Source of the DNA: Maratus speciosus
Taxonomy: Eukaryota > Arthropoda > Arachnida > Araneae > Salticidae
DNA length: 64,000 bases
Assembly (NCBI GenBank): GCA_963932465.1
Contig: OZ010795.1
Location: 519,565,451 to 519,629,450 of the forward strand
Reading direction: 5' to 3'
The notes under the pieces were generated by a model that was not told where the DNA came from, searched no databases, and saw only the letters and a program-made list of their open reading frames with translations. The translations under genes were made by a program, and so were the position numbers. Positions 1 through 11,010 of this stretch are shown here, piece after piece (the first letter of the stretch is position 1; every line of letters starts with the position of its first letter).

Positions 1-67
1 TGATATCATTGTGTTAAGTTGGAAAATCTACTTTAATTCATTTAATTAATTAATTGAAAAAAGTTTT

Positions 68-1249
68 GGATAAGAAGAGTTTTGTTGCCAACCTATGGAT
101 AAGAAGAGTTTTGTTGCCAATCTCTATCATACTTGCTGAAAGAAATTAATAGTTTCTATTTTTGGTCATCGGGTGATAATATTTTGGATTAAAAAATAAA
201 CCTTATGGGAGCAATAAGTATGATTAAAATTTAGTAATACGTTTTATTATAGAAAAGCAAACTTATCAATAATTAAATAAAACTTATCATAAATAGCTTA
301 TAATTAAAATAACTTTTTTATAAAAAGAATTTAATATAATATAATCTATATAACATATAATATTATATATATACACATTTCCTTCTGTTCTGGTTCCTTA
401 GAAATAATATTTTTATAGAAAGTAAGCACTTCCATTTCTGACCAGTTTTCATCAAAATGTTTTTTTTTAACAATCTGTCGACATCCTTAAGTTTCTCTTG
501 CTTCACGGGGACTCCCTCTCCCTTCTTTTTAAGAAGAAAGTTTAGTTTTAGATGCCTCTAGCAAAACTTTTACACTCTGAATTTTGATATTCCAAGAATC
601 TTCCGAAATACACTTCCACAAATTTGAAGATGGCCATGATTCTTAGTCTTTATATAGTACCTTATCGTAATACCTTTGAAAGGCCCGGAAATGCCCCAGG
701 TTTATGCCTGAGAATAAAAATAAAAACCTTTAAACATCTTCTGACAGTAAGAAATATAGAAAGCGATTCCCCATTTTTAACTTACATTTTAATCTTCTTT
801 TGTGTGTATTCTTAACTAGCCCATGTGTTCGTATTTCTTTTTCTATTCTTCACCCTTCCACTACAAAATGCAAGAGTTTATTCACTGCCCATTACACATA
901 AGACATGCTGTAAAACTTATTTAATTAGTTTGTATGAATAGAACGGGTAAAATCTTTAAACGAAAATAGCAACAGGTCTCAGAGAAATGAAGGAAAATTA
1001 CCATTATAGTAGCTGATAAGCTAGCCGTTCGTTGGTCCTACGCATGCCCAAGGATAAAGCCAGTTTTGTTGCCAACTCCCTAGTGGATAAGGCGAGTTTT
1101 GAAACCAAACCAATATTTTAAGAGCCCAAAAATAAAGTATAAAAATATTTTTTTTACAGATTATAGTGTTTTTTTCTGTGCAGGTTTACCAATAGAATAG
1201 ATTGGTAGAGAAAACTCGATTTTTTAAATTTTGGATAAGGCGAGTTTTG
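68..1249 (+). repeat. Five scattered copies of a GGATAAGnnGAGTTTTG motif
   Basis: A motif of about 22 bases, GGATAAGAAGAGTTTTGTTG in its fullest form, begins at 68 and again at 97. Related versions start near 1052, 1085 and 1232. The first two are near-identical and 29 bases apart, so a local duplication is clear. I do not recognise the family. The surrounding 1.3 kb is AT-rich and I see no gene in it; a short open frame near 624-815 has no recognisable domain. Confidence 0.5.
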
Positions 1250-1380
1250 AAATTTACGTCCTCAGTTATACTATGAGATAAAACCGAAAAAATATACGAC
1301 AGTTAAATATACCTTAACTTATTATTTATTTTGAATTTTTAATTCTTTATCATATTTTAATTTCCTTTTAAAATAACGTA

Positions 1381-2850
1381 GGGGAGCTGGGGGATGAATG
1401 GGACAAGGGATGGATGGAACATTCTCAATATTTCATTCAATGAACGTTTTTTTTAGTTGATTTCTATTCTCATATATGGCCCTACCATAGTGTGCTTTAG
1501 AACCAAAAGCAAAACTACATGGCTCTTTTCATTTTTTTGCAAAGTTGCATTTTTTTAAAACTCTGCTTAAATGTAACTTTTTTTTAAAATTTGAAGTTGT
1601 CAAATATTTTATACAATTTAAACAAATAAGAAGTGATTTAGTTATTTATTTGAAGGTTCAATATTGATAAATAAAATGAGTGCATATTAACCAATGTGAC
1701 AAAATAATTTCTGAGGCAAAATAGAGGACAATTGAATCTATGCATCATAAGGATGATTGGGACAATTTAAATGGGGATGAATGGGATAGTCTTTTTCATC
1801 TCTAGAGATGTTAAAAAATTTATTTATTAACTAAAAAATATTATATAGGTTTATAAATTAATGATTTATGTTAATTATTGGTATTAAACAGCACTCGTAT
1901 TATATAGGTTGTTTATTATTAAAATTATATTGAATCATAATTATTGTATTGTAATAAAGGTTAAATAGTTTATTAAAAATTTGATATTGAAACATTATCA
2001 AAATAGATAAAATTGTTAAAAGTAGTATATGTTTATTGATCAGATGGGGTAAATTATTTTGAATTTGAAACTTAAATAAATTCCCACTCGCACCTCCCCC
2101 AACATAATTTCATTTGCAGGGGTCGTACGCTTAAGGGTTTTTTCAGGACAAATATCATTTTTTTGTTTACAGAAAAATAAATCTAGGTTAAACGCGCGAA
2201 ATTTCGCCTTTTGTAAGAAGAGATTTTTCTATGGGAAAGTACTGGTACCGAAGAATTTCCCGGTCGTGAAATTTCAGGAAAAGTACGACCACTGCATTTG
2301 TGCATGATATCTAAGATACATTGAATTAATATTTATTAATAAGTTGTGAATAAAAAATATTGGCTATGCTGTATTTCAGAGACATTTTTCACTTTCATTT
2401 CATATCTAAAATGTCTCGTTAGTGTGAAAGGAGAACATATAGACAGTCGAAGTTTGCATTACAAGTTAAAACTGGAGTAAAAGAAGTGATTAGTAACGCT
2501 GAGATATAATAGCCATATTATAATATCCTATATTACAAATATAAATACATATAAGTTTATAATTATACATTTAAACTAGGTAAAATTGAATACAGGGAGA
2601 AAAATATTGGTGTCCCATCCATCCCTATTAGTGTCCCATTCATCCCTGCTATAAAGATGATTGAGACAGAGAGTAACGTTTTATAAATTTTATAATATTT
2701 CACTGTATAACAGCAATCGAGACTAAATATGGTGCATAGATGTAGTCAAATACCTAATATGAAATGTGATATATAATATTGATAATAACTTAAAAAATTA
2801 TTAAAAATAAACATTTTTGAAAAAATGTCCCCTCCATCCCCCACCTCCCC
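1381..2850. mobile_element. TA-flanked DNA-transposon-like element with GGGGAG terminal inverted repeats
   Basis: The left end reads TA|GGGGAGCTGGGGGATGAATG, and the right end is its inverted counterpart, ending CTCCCC|TA. About 25 terminal bases pair with four mismatches. The flanking TA on both sides is what a TA-targeting transposon would leave. Short internal motifs of the type GGGGATGAATGGGA recur near 1390 and 1770, and inverted near 2615-2640. No transposase is visible, so it would be non-autonomous. A segment near 2080-2330 has different composition and could be a further insertion. The superfamily cannot be told from these ends. Confidence 0.6.
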
Positions 2851-3160
2851 TATATCTTCTTTTGTTTGATAAACACGCTAATACATAGTTTGATAAACAG
2901 TTCAATACACGTTTGATAAACAATTTGATACACGCTTAATAAACAGTCTTTAATTTGAAGAATTATTTCAAGTGTGAAATCAGTCAAAACAGTTCCACTA
3001 AAAAAGAATTATTGTAACAAAATACACAAATAGCTGGTAAACATCTTTTACAGTAAGATGCTTGTCTATCTTTCTGTGTGCAGTGTACAAATATTTTCTT
3101 AATTTTACAAATTTTTTGAAAGACTTTTTTCAATTTTTTTATTTAAATCGTCATTATCTC

Positions 3161-3491
3161 AATAGAGATTTATTTCTATTTGGAAATTTTTCCAGAGAGA
3201 AACATTCATCGATGCTGGATTTAATTAAGTGTCTGTGTTTGCTCCATGTTGGTGGCTCACGGAAAATATTCCATCTTGTGCTGCGTTTGTAGCCTTGCCA
3301 ACTTGTAATAGTGAGAAGTTCCAGGCTGGGTATCGTTCCATGTGGTTTAGCGGTAGAACGTCAGTGCGCTATACTGATGACCCGGGTTCGATTCCCGGCA
3401 TGGAATATTTTTCACTAAGTTGGTCTTCGCGCCTTTTAAGCAAAAATAATTTGAAATTTGATTTTCATTTGAAATAGAGATTTATTTCATA

Positions 3492-3534
<43 letters not shown>
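3161..3534 (+). mobile_element. Candidate retroposed tRNA-containing insertion with 16-bp direct repeats and poly(A)
   Basis: The 16-mer AATAGAGATTTATTTC occurs at 3161-3176 and again at 3473-3488, enclosing 296 bp that contain a tRNA-like gene. A run of about 40 A residues starts near 3495, just beyond the right repeat. Paired direct repeats of this length around a Pol III unit suggest a SINE-like or retroposed insertion. In a canonical SINE the poly(A) lies inside the right repeat, whereas here it lies outside, so the boundaries are uncertain. A local duplication is an alternative. Confidence 0.4.
3336..3405 (+). tRNA. tRNA-like gene or tRNA pseudogene, Gly-like D and T arms
   Basis: The 70 bases fold as a tRNA. 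A 7-bp acceptor stem TTCCATG/CATGGAA is perfectly paired. The D stem is GTTT/GAAC with loop AGCGGTA. The anticodon stem TCAGT/ACTGA is perfect, and the T arm CCGGG-TTCGATT-CCCGG is perfect. Box A (TGGTTTAGCGG) and box B (GGTTCGATTCC) match Pol III consensus. The anticodon loop reads GCGCTAT, giving GCT at positions 34-36, but position 33 is C where nearly all tRNAs have U. Serine tRNAs (GCT) also need a long variable arm, which is missing. The arms resemble tRNA-Gly. I think it is a retroposed or SINE-head tRNA rather than a working isoacceptor. Confidence 0.6.
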
Positions 3535-3536
<2 letters not shown>

Positions 3537-3539
3537 AAA

Positions 3540-5430
3540 TTGTTTAAATAGTTGTCAAATTGTAAAAAGAGCAAAGAATTATATTTCTTTTCAATAAAAA
3601 AAAATCATTTAAATGTGACCATTGGACGTAGAAAGGAAACTTTAAAATAAAATAAATGATCAGGTTTAACAACTGATCATTTAATTTATTTTAAAGGAAA
3701 TGGAGAAAAGTATGTTAACAGGTGAATATTAATTAAAAAATAAAAACTTAAAATGATAAAACTATTACACGCGAAATCCATTTAATGATAAAAATTACGT
3801 TATATATTAAAGCGATACATTTAAAGGATTTTCTTATGGACAATTTTCATGAGACGCAAAAGTAGTGCAGATAGCAAATTTGTTTATGTATTTCATTACT
3901 TGAAGCAGCATAAATAGAAATCAATGCATGCGAAAATAATTTAGATTTTCTTTCTTACAAAATACTATTCGATAAATAAATACTAGAAAATTCGTATAAT
4001 CTAATTAATTAATAAACAATTTACAATTTAATAACCCGAAAATCTATATGATGGCGCATTAATCTGGAAAACAGGATTTATGCATAATTATACCTGTACA
4101 TATAAATATGTAAAACTCTAGCTAAGCATAAAATATGAGCATGAAATTTCAAAATACAGTGCTTTTCTGCTATACCGCGGTTCTAAATGTTATATTCAAG
4201 CTGACGGAGTTTTGTAACCTCAAATACAAATGAAGAATGTTGTCCATATACTGTCGTGAAAAAATCTGACAGGCAGTGACATTATTAAACTAAACATTTT
4301 ATGCATGCTGATTTACAATTTTTTTTATCTTATCAATCATCAAAACAGACATCATCTGCCGCGACAGAGGTTGGTAATCGGCCCATGGTAATCGACAAAT
4401 AACCTATTCACAGGGAAATGCATGACAGCCCTACTACAGAAGATCCTTGTCGTTCGTGATAATTTCATTCAATCTTCCATCTCGGGCTGATTTTTTTTTT
4501 TTTAAACGGGGCACATTGCCATGTTTCTAGAGGCTGCGAATTCTGAATGGGTGTTGACGAGCGTAGTTCGCAGGGGGCAGAAATCCGTAGTATATTTTTA
4601 AATTATTTTTTTGCTGGATTTCTTTTTAAGATGGCACATCACTAAAGAACAAAGGTACCGTTTGAAGGTTTCTAATTTTGTTTTCTCAACATTAAATCAA
4701 AAATCGATTAGTATTAATTTTTCACTGATAATTTCAAAAAATATAAAAATAATGCATTGTCATCGTTAACACACAACTGTATATTTTTCTGGAAATCAAG
4801 CACATTATGAGTGAAAAAAAGTTTAAAAAGTTCCATATTTACATACCTGAAACAAGTTAACCCTTTATCTACTAACGGTACTTATAAGTACCATTAAAAT
4901 AACTTGTTATAAAATTCATTTAATACATCGATTAGTAGTATTACAGTTTAGAATAAGTTATAAATGTATTACTTTATTTTGTTCCAAAAGCATTATTGGT
5001 TACACAAAACAAAAATATTTTTAAAAGGATTATTTCTTTTGACTTTGCACCTTTTCAGCTTTCTGAGCGTTGGGGTGAGGAGGAATTTTTCGATTCGGAA
5101 GTATTTCTATATTTCTATTGTAAGAACATTATATTTGTACATTTCTAATTCTACAAAATACTAAGAAAAATATTTAAAATAAAAGATTTGAGTGGGGCTA
5201 TAAATATTGCACAAAATCCCTATAAATACAAATTTAATTAATCCTTCTGAATCCTTCAATCCTTCTAAAATCCTTCTAAAATTTATTAAATGATTATGTG
5301 AATCTTCTAATGTAGTTTCAAAAATTCACGAAAAATGCTTTAGAAGATAAAAAATTATATGCATTCATAATTCAATACATAAAAGTTTAAGTTTAATAAA
5401 AGCGTGTTTCAATAAATTGGGCAGAAAAAT
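3540..5430. other. AT-rich stretch without recognisable genes
   Basis: No coding region, RNA gene or complete repeat was recognised. There are short palindromes, such as GGTACTTATAAGTACC at 4877-4892, which is perfect over 16 bases. A slightly GC-richer patch lies at 4350-4600. Short open frames here carry no recognisable motif. Confidence 0.4.
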
Positions 5431-5847
5431 ATACTGTTGTGCGAAATAGCTTTTACGAAAATTCACCAACTGGTGAAGAATAAACAAGTATCTGTGCAAG
5501 AACGTACGAAAAAATCCTTTTAATTAGGTTTTATCTTTTATTTAAATTTCTTATTTCTTTATAAAATATTTTACGACTCTACCATCAATCTTCAGGCTAT
5601 TATTCAAAAAGGTACATTCTATTAAAAATGATTTAAATTCGTTTTGCAAAAACGGCAACATTCTGTTTACCTTTTTAATAAGCTCTTTTGAATAGTAGCG
5701 ACTGCACTTTGCAAAGCGTTTCCTTTGCATTGTTTCCTTACCGCGCCTCAGGAAATTGAATATATTCCATTAAACATTCCACAATGGAAAGGAAAATGCA
5801 TACGGAAATCGTATGGTTATAATAAGATGAATGAATAATTGAGACAG

Positions 5848-6102
5848 TGTTGGTATGTTTTATGATTGCCGATTTTGTTTTATGATTGCCGATTATCTGC
5901 ACAAGGAATATATGTCCGAGAGGGATGCCCTACGTGGGGGACTTTAATGGGAACCTAACCAGTATTTACTCATTGAAATCCAAGGTTCGAAGAAAATCAC
6001 GGAAAATTCCGAAAGATTATGCCGACAGACGCGAATTTGTTCGAAACGAGCACCTCCCGTCTACCAGCTTGGAGAGCAGAACCTCTCGGCCACTGGTGGG
6101 GC
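5848..6102 (-). mobile_element. tRNA-derived SINE (Leu/Ser-like head), minus strand
   Basis: A 255-bp insertion is flanked by GAATAATTGAGACAG (5833-5847) and GAATAATTGGGACAG (6103-6117). The uninterrupted F2 copy C contains this site once, so this is a target-site duplication. Read on the minus strand, the insertion starts with a tRNA-like head. Box A TGGCCGAGAGG (6082-6092) matches the Pol III consensus exactly, and a weaker box B CGTTTCGAACA lies at 6038-6048. The GGCCGAGAGGTT start is typical of tRNA-Leu/Ser-derived heads. The 3' tail carries a 22-bp tandem repeat of the type GGCAATCATAAAACAAAAT instead of poly(A). A 79-codon frame on the plus strand is incidental. Confidence 0.7.
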
Positions 6103-6226
6103 GAATAATTGGGACAGATATTTAATAAGTTTCATTATTTTAATAAAACAAGCATGCTACAATATATATTAAAACACACATATACACATTAATAACGCCT
6201 GCATTCAACATTTAAAGGTATATATA

Positions 6227-6353
6227 AATATTATACAGACATACAAACAATAAATACAATAAACCCAACTGGAGTGAAAAATTCCTGGCTCTGGCTAATT
6301 TTTCACTCCAGTTGGGTTTATTGTATTTATTGTTTGTATGTCTGTATAATATT
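6227..6353. repeat. Perfect 57-bp inverted repeat (hairpin) with 13-base loop
   Basis: The left arm 6227-6283 is exactly reverse-complementary to the right arm 6297-6353. The loop is CCTGGCTCTGGCT. I compared the arms base by base and found no mismatch, unlike every other foldback in the window. It lies at the 3' edge of an insertion within F2 copy A. Confidence 0.85.
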
Positions 6354-6641
6354 CATTATTGTATGTTGGTATTGAATTATACTTCGCAATTGAAGAAAAA
6401 TATAAAAGGAAGATTAATATTAATTGTAATCATATACACATCATTTAATAAAGAATGACCTTTTTTACAAATAAAATAATTAATATTTTTTTTTTTTCCG
6501 GATGAAAATTTTATAATAAGAATATTGAACCTGTGCTGAGTATTATCAAGAAGATTTAAAAAAGAAGTTGAAAATACGTTTACCGATTGACAGCACCGTG
6601 CGAAGAGAAAACTGCGCCCGTAGCAAAGTTTCAATTTGATA

Positions 6642-6682
6642 CCCCCCCCCCCCCCCACACACACACACACACACATACACAC
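6642..6682. repeat. Poly(C)-(AC)n microsatellite
   Basis: A run of about 15 C residues passes directly into about 14 AC repeats with one TAC interruption. A similar poly(C)-(AC)n tract occurs near 49292-49317. Confidence 0.9.
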
Positions 6683-7082
6683 TTTTTTGTGACATGTGTC
6701 ACAAAATTGAAAAGTGCAAAAACAGAAATACATTTTATTGAATTATTTTGCATTTGTTTTGGAACATTATATTTAATTCAGTAACTCCAAACAACTAAAT
6801 CACATAAGAGAAAATTACACTTATATTTTGTCAAAGGGAATCTGGGAAATGAGTGTAGAAAAATGTATCTAAGAGTACAGTATAACAGTTTGCAACCCTT
6901 TTGTATTCCCAGAAGCAAACCCCATACTATTTTGATAATATATGTTTTTGTCAATAGCACAGAAAGGAAATTACAGATTCCGGAAAGAGAAAGCTAATGA
7001 AAGAGAATAAGATTCAAGTTTTGAAAAAAAAAGTCCTTATTCATAAATTTGTATTTGGTTGTAAGGTAAGGGACAATGCAAT

Positions 7083-7533
7083 CACTTTTAAACGAAAAAT
7101 GAATGTACTTTCATTGGGATAAAAATTCCCAATATATAAATATACAATCTTTTTTTCAAAAAGGAAGAAAAAACTAAGTTTGTAGTATAAATTTGGCGCC
7201 CCCTCAATTTCCGTGCCCGGGGCGGCCGCCCCCTTCTCCCACCGCTTTGCACGGCTTTGGCGATTGATGTTACCATCATAGTAGCTTTCTAAGACGAAAC
7301 GATGCATCACTTTGAAACGAAAAATGAATGTACTTTCATTGGGATAAAAATTCCCAATATATAAATATACAATCTTTTTTTCAAAAAGGAAGAAAAAACT
7401 ATGTTTGTAGTATAAATTTGGCGCCCCCTCAATTTCCGTGCCCGGGGCGGCCGCCCCCTTCTCCCCCCGCTTTGCACGGCTTTGGCGATTGATGTTACCA
7501 TCATAGTAGCTTTCTAAGACGAAACGATGCACA
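7083..7533. repeat. Two tandem 225-bp units with a GC-rich core
   Basis: Two near-identical units start near 7083 and 7311, with a 225-bp period. Each begins with AAACGAAAAATGAATGTAC. Each contains a markedly GC-rich core (GGCGCCCCCTCAATTTCC then a GGGGCGGCCGCCCC palindrome, near 7196-7255 and 7421-7480). Each ends with CGATTGATGTTACCATCAT and GACGAAACGATGCA, a sequence resembling the right end of the F2 family. They directly abut F2 copy B. A continuous minus-strand frame spans both, but it simply repeats itself and shows no known domain, so I do not call it a gene. Confidence 0.75.
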
Positions 7534-8998
7534 ATAAGTTAAGCATCCATCTTTATTGCATTTAAAACTTTACATCTTGTAATATAAAGAGCGTCATAAT
7601 TAAAAGGTAACTATCTTCTTTTAATCTTTACATAACAAATTAATATCGAATATAATGTATCTATATTAATAGCAGGCTTCGCCTTCTACACTGGTCGGTT
7701 TCTCCAAACGAACTTGGAATTAAATGAATTATATCGGGGAATTCGACCTTGTGTTTTGAAGCAATATGGAGATTTACCTGGAATGTTCTTTCGCGTTGCT
7801 AAAGACTATAAGAATTCGATTGCGCTGTTATATTTTCTAATGAGTCAGACAAAATTTGGGCGGTTAAGGACCAACTGTTTAGTTGATCGTTTACAGTAGG
7901 ATGCGGTTAAAGAAAGATAGACCGATATGCATTATATAAACAAAACAATCCCAGAATAAGAATCTAACTAACAATGGAAGTACCATTAAAATCCGATCAG
8001 TTTAACTTTTTAAAAAGGATTATGTTTCATAATCGGATTCACCTGATTATAGAACGTTACGCCATAGATCTATAACAAAACAGCGTAGAAAGATATTGAA
8101 TATACTACAACTCTCTCTCAAACATTATATAACTAAGAGTCTTATAAACTTAAATCTTATCAAAATTCGTAAAATAGAACTTTTTAAGACTTATCTGTCA
8201 TAATTGAGTCACCTAATTATAAAAATTTCTCCATAATTACACGACTAATCAACCAAGAACGGTCGAAAAACGCATACTAAAATTCACCAATTAGGCAAGA
8301 ATAAGTAAATATCAATGCAGTTAACTAAGAAAAAATCATTTGAATTAGGTTTTACCTTTTATTTAAATTTCTTGTTTCTTTATAAAATATTTTACGACTC
8401 TACCAGCAATTTCCTTCCTATTTTTGAAAAGGTACATTATATTAAAAAAGAATTAAATTCGTTTTGCAAAAACAGCTACATTTTGTTTATCTTCTTAATA
8501 AGCTCTCTTTTGAATACAAGCGACTGCACTTTGGGAAGCATTTCCTTTGCATTGTTTCCTCGCCGTCTCTCGGGAAATTGAATCTATTCCATTAAAAATT
8601 CCACTACGGAAAGGAAAATGCATGCGGAAACCGTATGGTTTTGATAGGATGAAATGAATAATTGGAACGAGATTCTATAAGTTGGATTATTGTATATTCG
8701 TACTGAATCCTAGATTTTGATTTGAAGATAATAAAAATGAAGATTAATATTCATTGTAAGCATATTCGTGTCATTTAATAAATAATGGTATTTTAACAGA
8801 TAAAATAATTAATGAATTTCTAATCAGATGAAAATTAGATTATAAAAATATTGAACGTGTGCCGAATATTATCAATGAAAGAATATTATCAATTTTAAAA
8901 AGAAATTGAAAAATTGGTTTCGTGATTGCTGTTACCATTACAGCTTTCTTAGACGAATCGATGCACGGTGGATGATTTGTCGATTCTAGCTGGACAAA
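7534..8998 (+). mobile_element. F2 repeat family, copy B
   Basis: This is the least interrupted copy, about 1.46 kb. It runs from the AAGTTAAGCATCC region to a right end GATTCTAGCTGGACAAAA at 8982-8998. That end is the inverted form of the left end of copy C, TTTTGGCCAGCTAGAAT at 11075-11091, so the family has terminal inverted repeats and behaves like a non-autonomous DNA transposon. Copy C minus its insertions is about 1.44 kb, which agrees. A 61-codon frame at 7714-7899 has no recognisable domain and is not conserved as an open frame in copy C. Confidence 0.6.
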
Positions 8999-8999
8999 A

Positions 9000-9317
9000 G
9001 TCGATTTCTAAATGTTTATCCTAGCGTAATTTATTTTTTTGCCTGTTATAGAACAATAGTTAGGGCGTTACACCCTGCTATTGGTTTTGCTATGAATATA
9101 ATTGTATGGTTCATAGACTAGTTTAAAATTGGTGCTTCTTAGTTGGAAATGAATCAACCAATTTCGGTGTAATTCATTAATCTGTTACTTGAAGCGAAAT
9201 AAATATACTGCTCTATTATGGACGCTTCCAAAAAAATGGACATTATTTTATTGGATTTATGTGCATAAATTTTGCACATATCAGCTGTTATTTCATATTT
9301 ATGTCGCAAAAATCTCT

Positions 9318-9357
<40 letters not shown>

Positions 9358-10165
9358 TTTTTCAGTTTCAATATAGAAAAAGTTATATGATAAAGCATGA
9401 TTAATTATTTTTGATATAATTAAATAGTTTAGATTATTACCTTTTTGTTCCAATTTAATTTGTCTACCCTTAGATCCTCCCCTCCCCCCTAGTTTTTAGA
9501 ACTGTTTATAGCTTGTTAAGTCTAAATAACTTTTTTTTGGAATTTTAGTTCAAGTACCATTTTCTTTTTATCAAAGGCAACAGTATTTAAGTTAGTCACA
9601 TAAAAAAACCTTTGCAACATTATGCAACGGCAACAAGGTCTAAAATATAACGAGAATGCGAATTTGGTTGATAATGTTTTGTTTATAGCGGAAAATTACA
9701 ATGAAGAGCACATGAAGTTTTGTAAGCGCTAAACGTTTAAACTTATGATCAAATTTGGACAAAAGTTGCCTGTTGTATGTCGATATCTCAGGATAAAATG
9801 GTGTAAAATATATTACATCGCTGCAAATTTCAAAGGGTCAGAATATTGATCCAGACAAATTCTCCAAATTCAGATTTGATACAAAGCAAAACATAATGTA
9901 GATATTTTCTCATGATATCTTATGATTCCTGTTCTTTACATAAGGTTCCTCAGTGCAGAGATAAATATAAATATACAAAAGAATATACAACACAGCAATT
10001 TTCATTAAAGCTGTTGAATGTTTGCCCCGTATCTTAAATTTTAGAAAAAGAAATTTTAGGATCTCTTACAATAATACAAAAATAGTTTTATCACATTAGC
10101 TTCATACCGTTAAGAAAGAATCATTAAAATTATCAAGAAAAACGTAAAATCACGCGCCATTCAAA
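9000..10165. other. AT-rich spacer with a poly(T) tract
   Basis: No gene was recognised. A run of about 32 T residues is at 9321-9352. A short hairpin of the form AATAG..AGGG..CCCT..TATT is at about 9053-9085. Confidence 0.4.
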
Positions 10166-10169
10166 TTAT

Positions 10170-11010
10170 GAAACATTTTTAATGCATTCGGACTGCTTTA
10201 ATAAAACTTCATAACTTAATACCGTGAAAAACTTTGTCTAAGTAATAATTTGTAATACATATAACACGTTTGAAAACGCAATTTCAACCAAAGTCGAAAA
10301 ACTAATTGAAAATTTTGTACATAGCTGTATATGAACTATATGTCTATAATATAATTCACAATATACTAAAATTTAGAACAGTTAGTGAACGCATAGCACA
10401 GTTGAAAATTCCTCGTCAGCAATTTCCGCCAATAAACGGAAAAGTACTTCAGTTGTTTGTGTAGCCCTGTATATGATTTATAGAATTTATACACACTAAA
10501 TAGTATGCAATTTTTATAATTTAAAAAAGTGTTCCACAACTGAAAACGCACTTCCATCAATTATTGCTCATAGAGAGAGAAAATGTAACTGATTTATTTT
10601 GTGTGCCCTGTATATGAAAGATGAAAGCTATGCACGTCATATTCAATAGTAAGCACCTTATAGAGCACCTCAAAGATATAGATAAATTTAAATACTTTTC
10701 AAATAGTATAACATGAACAAAATACACCACAAACATTTTTTCTCCATAGACCGTAATGTAACATAATTCTTTTTAGTATCCCTGTAAATGATCGATAAAA
10801 GCTATCAATACCATATTTTATAGCAATCATCTTGTAGTGCACTTCATAGGTATGTATATAAATTTCAAAGTGTTTGAAATTATGAAACATCATTAAAGAC
10901 CACCCAAAACGATATTTCTCCATGGGCTCTAATGTAATGAAATTCTTTTGAATGTCCTTGTAATAAAAATATGACTGTTACACGCTACATTTTGCAACAC
11001 CTAACATTCA
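10170..11010 (-). mobile_element. F3 modular repeat, copy a (minus strand)
   Basis: Inverted versions of the F3 core motif (plus-strand form ACAGGGnnnCACAAAA) occur near 10463 (TGTGTAGCCCTGTATATGAT), 10600, 10778 and 10950, at spacings of about 140-175 bases. The expected 3' end of the family, resembling TGAAACATTTTTAATGCATTC, lies near 10165-10190. The hairpin head is not clear here, so the copy may be truncated on the right. It has no coding capacity. Confidence 0.55.

Larger units (their letters stand above)
5440..6600 (+). mobile_element. F2 repeat family, copy A (interrupted)
   Basis: This block matches copies B (7534-8998) and C (11075-19460). Shared landmarks are the ATTCACCAACTGGTGAAGAA-type start, GAATTAGGTTTTATC, the ATTCGTTTTGCAAAAAC segment, the CATTTCCTTTGCATTGTTTCC segment and GAATGAATAATTGGGACAG. 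It is interrupted twice. A SINE with 15-bp target duplication occupies 5848-6102, and an unrelated segment of about 230 bp ending in a perfect hairpin occupies roughly 6120-6353. Downstream, the F2 sequence resumes with TATTGTATGTTGGTA. No protein is encoded. F2 is not a family I can name. Confidence 0.6.

Noticed and set aside
4877..4892. The 16-bp perfect palindrome GGTACTTATAAGTACC as an operator
   Set aside because: Short AT-rich palindromes are expected by chance in 64 kb, and no gene is adjacent.
5886..6125. A 79-codon plus-strand frame with an ordinary-looking composition
   Set aside because: It is the antisense of a SINE inserted in the minus orientation with a clear target duplication.
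6377..6784. Frames across a poly(C)-(AC)n microsatellite
   Set aside because: The Cys/Val/Gly or Thr/His runs are translations of the microsatellite.
7041..7532. A 163-codon open frame on the minus strand
   Set aside because: It spans two tandem 225-bp DNA units and only repeats itself; its GC-rich core is open in several frames, and no domain is visible.
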